A stretch of 64,000 bases of DNA from the NCBI RefSeq assembly GCF_030406325.1, contig NZ_JAUEQY010000010.1, forward strand, positions 124,001 to 188,000, read 5' to 3'. Under the pieces are notes generated by a model. That model worked only from the letters and a program-made list of their open reading frames with translations. It searched no databases and had not been told where the DNA came from. How positions within the stretch are numbered: position 1 is the first letter of the stretch; each line of letters opens with the position of its first letter. Made by a program: the position numbers and the translations under genes. Of the stretch, positions 60,381-64,000 are shown piece after piece. The DNA is from Actinomadura sp. DC4. GTDB taxonomy: Bacteria; Actinomycetota; Actinomycetes; Streptosporangiales; Streptosporangiaceae.

Positions 60381-61223
60381 TCAGGCGACGAAGCCGAGCA
60401 CCAGCCGGTCGCTCACGGCGCGGTAGCCCAGCCGCTGGTAGATGGCGTTGCTCGTCGGGTTGGCCAGGTCGGTGAACAACACGACGTGATCGGCGCCGGC
60501 GTCCAGGACCGCGCGGGTCAGCACGGCGGTGACGGCCGCGCCGTAGCCTCGCCGCCTGTAGCCGACGGGCGTGTAGACCGGGCCGATCCGGGCCATGCCG
60601 GCGGCGATACGCGTACGGGCGGCCAGCGCCACCGGTACGCCGGCGGCCTCCCACAGGAGGACGCCGGCGTGGCCGATGCGGTCGGAGACCAGGCGGGAGC
60701 TCACGCTGCCCCCGCCCTGGGATTCGACCTCGAACGCCTTGAACCAGGCGTGGACGAGGTCGTGGTCGGCCTCGGTGGCGGTACGCCAGCCGCCCTCGGG
60801 CAGCGGATCGGGCATCGCCAGCCGGTCCAGCCGGAACAGGCGCTGGCGCATCCGCACCTCGGCCGCCACGCCCGTACGCTCCGTCCAGCCGGTGGCGAAG
60901 GCCTGCGTGACCTCAGCGTTCCCGTTGACGCCCGGCAGGGTCACGCCACGGTCCGCCAGGAGGGCGGCGAGCTCCGTGGCGGCGTGCTCGGGCAGCGCGC
61001 TCAGCAGGAGAGGGAACGTCCCCGTCTGAACGAACGCCCCGCGTACCCCGTCCGGCGACCGCCACCAGCCGAACAGCGGATCACTCCCGAACACGTCCGC
61101 GCCCTGCACCCGCAGAGTCTCGATCAGGCCCAGCGGAACGGTGTTCTCGACTGGGTCCGCGCGCAGGAACGCACCTGCCTCCGCGACGTACGCATCCGGA
61201 TCACCTGTGACATCCCAGCCCAT
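60381..61223 (-). CDS. GNAT-family acetyltransferase
   Basis: 280 residues from ATG 61223; the open frame extends upstream without support. The N-terminal half (~1-130) is the degenerate GNAT-like lobe common in this family (AFLRADPVENTVPLGLIETLR, FGWWRSPDGVRGAFVQT). The C-terminal half has the acetyl-CoA fold: VALAARTRIAAGMARIGPVYTPVGYRRRGYGAAVTAVLTRAVLDAGADHVVLFTDLANPTSNAIYQRLGYR. Substrate unknown; similar proteins are in the FeeM/mycothiol-synthase-like two-domain group. Confidence 0.88.
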   Translation of the reverse strand: MGWDVTGDPDAYVAEAGAFLRADPVENTVPLGLIETLRVQGADVFGSDPLFGWWRSPDGVRGAFVQTGTFPLLLSALPEHAATELAALLADRGVTLPGVNGNAEVTQAFATGWTERTGVAAEVRMRQRLFRLDRLAMPDPLPEGGWRTATEADHDLVHAWFKAFEVESQGGGSVSSRLVSDRIGHAGVLLWEAAGVPVALAARTRIAAGMARIGPVYTPVGYRRRGYGAAVTAVLTRAVLDAGADHVVLFTDLANPTSNAIYQRLGYRAVSDRLVLGFVA

Positions 61224-61449
61224 GCCCCATGGTCGGTGACACCGCCCCCGCGCGCATCCGGTTTTCCCGAAGCGCCGCACCGAGCCGGAGGCCTTCAGAC
61301 GGTCGTGGCCGCGTGCGCCGTGGCGGCGGTGGCCAAGGCGCGGATGATGGGGTGGGGGCGGCCGACGCACCGCACGGAGGATCTGTACGGCGGGCTCCCG
61401 GACGACGGCCTCGCCGCGCTGCCGGCGAGCGCTCTCGCCGAGTGAGGGG

Positions 61450-64000
61450 TCAAATGTTCCGCTGGAAGGCGAGGCGGGCCAGTTCGACGCGTGAGCCGAT
61501 GTTCAGCTTGCGGAACACATGGCGCAGGTGGAACGCCACAGTGTGCTCGCTCATGAACAACTGGTCGGCCACCTGCCGGTTCGTCAGGCTCTGGGCGACC
61601 AACTCCGACACGGCGCGTTCGGTGTCGGTGAGGCTGGCCCAGCCGGAGACCGGGCGTTCGATCCGGCTCCAGTGCCTGCGGCGTACGCCCAGTCGCCGGA
61701 GTCGTCTCCGGACCCGGGCCGCGTCCCGTGTCGCGTCCATCGCCTCGTACGCCGACAGTGCCGTGTCGAAGGCGGCGACCGCGCGTCGCCGGGACGCCGG
61801 GGTGACGAGGACGGCCAGGTCCTCCATTGCCGAGGCCCGCGCCCACGGGCCGGTGTGGCCGGTCACGGCCTGTTCCAGCGAGCTCGCCGAACCGTCCAGA
61901 AGGCCGCGTGCGTGGGCGGCGGCGGCACGTGCGGCAGGGAAGGCCGGATTGTCGGCGGCCAATAGCTCCACCGCCGCGACCACCGCCTCGCCGGACGGCC
62001 GGTCGCCCAGGGAGTGCGCGGTGCGTACGAGCCAGGCCGCCGCGGCCGGGTCGGCGATCAGTGTCCAGCGGTGCCGCAGCACCTGCGCGCACAGCGGGGG
62101 GAAGAAGCCTTCCAGCGCCGCCGCCCCCTCGCGCGCCTCGGTGACCTGGGCGGTGACCAGCGCAAGGGAGACGCTCGGCCGGCGATCGGCGCCGTGTGCG
62201 TACCGGTGCGCGGCGTTGACGTCCCCCGCCCGCAGCGTCGCGGCGGCGAGCGCCGCCAGCCCGGACGACATCAGCAGGTGCGGCCCCAGTCCGCCGGTGG
62301 CAGCCAGGCCCTCCTCGGCCTCGGCGGCGGCGTCGTGGAACCGGCCCGCCGCCAGGTGCGCGCGGGCGCTCAGGATGGCGGGCGCCGCGGTCCACGCGAG
62401 GTGATCGGGTGAGACGTCCCCCGCGCTCGCCAGCACCGTACGGGCGGCGGCGGGGCGTTGCACGTCCGTGAGCAGCATCGCGAGGACCAGCCGGGGATGA
62501 GTGCCCCGCGCGTCGGCGGACCGCGCCCGGCGTACGGCCTCCTCCGCGAGCGCCAGGCCCGTCGTGAGGGCGCCCGCGTCCCACTCGGCCAGCGCGAGCG
62601 TGAGGAAGGCGCCGGAGATCAGCGCGTCGCCGTGTTCGCCGGTGGAGCAGACGATCGCCGCCGCGCGCTCCAGCACCTCACCGCCCGCCCCGGCACGGGC
62701 GTTGAGCAGGGCGAGCTCGGCGTCGTCGCGCAGCCCATCGGACAGGCACGGTTCGGCCAGCGCCGCCGACGCCTCTTCGGCCGCCTCGTCCGCCCGGCCC
62801 CGCAGGTGCAGGATCTCCGACAGCAGGCAGTGCAGCCGCGCGCAGGGCAGGGCGGGCATCGGCCGGGCGAACGCGTCTCTCGCGAGCCGGGCGGCCTCGT
62901 CCAGGCGGCCGGTCGCGATGAGGGTGCGGACCGCGGTGAGAGTACGGGGCGCCCGGTCGGGTTCGGCGAAGCCGGTGAGTTCGAGGGCGTGTACGGCCAG
63001 GTCGGCCGCGCTCTGCGGCGAGCGCGGCAGGACCGCCGCGACCACTTGGTCCAGCCGGGCCAGGGCACGGACATCGCCCGCCCGCACGCCCTGGACCAGG
63101 TGAGACGCCGCCGAGGCGGTCGCGCCCTCCCGGCCGATCAGCACCTCGCCGACCTGCCGGTGCAGAGCCTGCCGTACGGGCGCGGGCACCCCCTCGACGA
63201 TCACCCGCCGGACCAGGTCGTGCCGGAAACGCAGCGCGTCGGAGGCCGACTGGAGGATTCCGGACGCCAGCGCCTCGTCCAGGCCGGGCACGAGGGCGGC
63301 CGGAGTCGTACCCAGGATCTCGGCGACGTCCTCCGGTGAGAACGAACGCCCCAGGACGGCGCTCACTGTCAGCAGGTGGCGCGTCCTGGGGCTCAGCCCG
63401 TCAAGCCGGCGGCCGACGCCGGTACGGGCCCGTTCCGGCAGCCGCGCGGAGGAGAGGCGCGCGCGGCCGCCGGAGATCCTGACCGCACCCTCGTCGCGAA
63501 GGCCGGCCAGGAGTTCGGTCAGCAGAAAAGGGTTGCCGCCCGCGCCGGCCGCGAGCGCGACCAGACCGGGATCGGGCTTGGCCCCGAGGATGTCGATGGC
63601 GGTCTCGGCCAGCGCGTCGTCGCCGAGCGGCCCGAGCGGGCAGCGTTCGGCGCCGTCGCGTTCGAGCCCTTCGAACAGGCGGGCGGCCGTGTCACCGCGC
63701 TCCGTCGTGCGCCGGGAAAGCAGCCAGGCGACCGGATGGCAGTCGAGGTGGCCGCACAGCGCCTGCAGGGCCGCCAGCGTCGCCGGATCCGCGCAGTGAA
63801 GATCGTCCAGGCTCACGAGCACCGGGCCGGCCCCGGCGCGCTTCTCCAGGTTGGACCGCAGAGCGTCCATCAGCAGGGACTCGCGGACGGGTGACGGCTC
63901 GCCCAGGGCGGACAGGAGCGGTTCGGCGGGTGTCAGACCGCCGAGTTCGTGCGCCCGACTCGTCGCCGGGGTCAGGCCGTGCACGATCGCCGCGCGTACG
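61450..64000 (-). CDS. LAL-type LuxR regulator (partial, N-terminus off the right edge)
   Basis: About 850 residues are visible and the frame stays open to the window edge, so the start and the Walker A region are missing. Visible are Walker B VLVSLDDLHCADPATLAAL, the STAND-type GNPFLLTELLAGLRDEG, and a long helical TPR-like middle. The C-terminal LuxR helix-turn-helix reads SLTDTERAVSELVAQSLTNRQ, ADQLFMSEHTVAFHLRHVFRKLNIGSRVELARLAFQ. Large ATP-binding LuxR regulators activate catabolic or secondary-metabolite genes on ligand binding. No target is evident. Confidence 0.92.
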   Translation of the reverse strand, partial: VRAAIVHGLTPATSRAHELGGLTPAEPLLSALGEPSPVRESLLMDALRSNLEKRAGAGPVLVSLDDLHCADPATLAALQALCGHLDCHPVAWLLSRRTTERGDTAARLFEGLERDGAERCPLGPLGDDALAETAIDILGAKPDPGLVALAAGAGGNPFLLTELLAGLRDEGAVRISGGRARLSSARLPERARTGVGRRLDGLSPRTRHLLTVSAVLGRSFSPEDVAEILGTTPAALVPGLDEALASGILQSASDALRFRHDLVRRVIVEGVPAPVRQALHRQVGEVLIGREGATASAASHLVQGVRAGDVRALARLDQVVAAVLPRSPQSAADLAVHALELTGFAEPDRAPRTLTAVRTLIATGRLDEAARLARDAFARPMPALPCARLHCLLSEILHLRGRADEAAEEASAALAEPCLSDGLRDDAELALLNARAGAGGEVLERAAAIVCSTGEHGDALISGAFLTLALAEWDAGALTTGLALAEEAVRRARSADARGTHPRLVLAMLLTDVQRPAAARTVLASAGDVSPDHLAWTAAPAILSARAHLAAGRFHDAAAEAEEGLAATGGLGPHLLMSSGLAALAAATLRAGDVNAAHRYAHGADRRPSVSLALVTAQVTEAREGAAALEGFFPPLCAQVLRHRWTLIADPAAAAWLVRTAHSLGDRPSGEAVVAAVELLAADNPAFPAARAAAAHARGLLDGSASSLEQAVTGHTGPWARASAMEDLAVLVTPASRRRAVAAFDTALSAYEAMDATRDAARVRRRLRRLGVRRRHWSRIERPVSGWASLTDTERAVSELVAQSLTNRQVADQLFMSEHTVAFHLRHVFRKLNIGSRVELARLAFQRNI

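Noticed and set aside
61303-61445. Short plus-strand frame ending MMGWGRP...ALAE between GNAT and LAL genes
   Set aside because: Plausible residues but several GTG choices, none with a ribosome site, and no known family; too weak to call.
1-64000. CRISPR arrays, rRNA, tRNA genes and insertion sequences
   Set aside because: No regularly spaced repeats, no T-loop/anticodon patterns and no transposase motifs were recognised on either strand.

Overview
The window is high-GC DNA with many GTG/TTG starts, short operons with 4-bp stop/start overlaps, and families typical of filamentous actinomycetes: XRE-DUF5753 regulators with DUF397 partners, RsbW-like ATPases, a BldC-like protein, a SARP, an FHA-ABC transporter, SPFH-GPP34 and LAL-LuxR regulators. 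The best guess, by inference only, is a Streptosporangiales-type organism (Actinomadura/Actinoallomurus-like). No tRNA, rRNA, insertion sequence, integrase or CRISPR array was recognised.

Layout. 1-6.4 kb (minus strand): a two-component system followed by cytochrome bd oxidase and its maturation exporter (cydA-cydB-cydD-cydC; cydC runs off the left edge). 6.5-8.1 kb: a divergent orphan bc1-type cytochrome b. 8.2-14.4 kb: a secreted beta-propeller, a flavin disulfide reductase, a trypsin-like lipoprotein protease, an orphan type II thioesterase, and a coupled pair of a PxpA-like protein and a tartrate/malate-type dehydrogenase.

14.5-24.1 kb is a lower-GC island that looks like a composite defence locus. 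It has an m5C DNA methyltransferase, a Vsr nuclease and a NaeI-type restriction enzyme, followed by a PIN-domain protein, a MORC/MutL-like GHKL ATPase with RanBP2-type zinc fingers, an Mrr-nuclease/SF2-helicase fusion and a winged-helix-like protein. This is the most interesting part of the window. I can name the parts but know of no characterised system with this exact composition.

24.4-31.9 kb holds regulatory and signalling genes: an XRE-TPR regulator behind three DNA dyads, RsbW-like ATPases, a BldC-like protein, a MarR/methyltransferase pair around an 18-bp palindrome, an XRE-DUF5753 gene with a duplicated-motif DUF397 partner, then YbjN, GNAT and DUF1349 genes. 32-47.3 kb: OtsA, a 45-residue small protein, an AfsR-type SARP, a DUF3516 RNA helicase, a tricorn-type protease, an SPFH-RHH-GPP34 operon and a GbsR-controlled ABC exporter. 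47.3-64 kb: an OhrR-like MarR, an Rv1747-like FHA-ABC transporter, a DUF2993 protein, a second XRE/DUF397 locus, a cyclase-like protein, a FAD oxidase, an AraC/DUF2000 pair, an S53 peptidase, a duplicated DUF2568 protein, a GNAT enzyme and a LAL regulator cut by the right edge.
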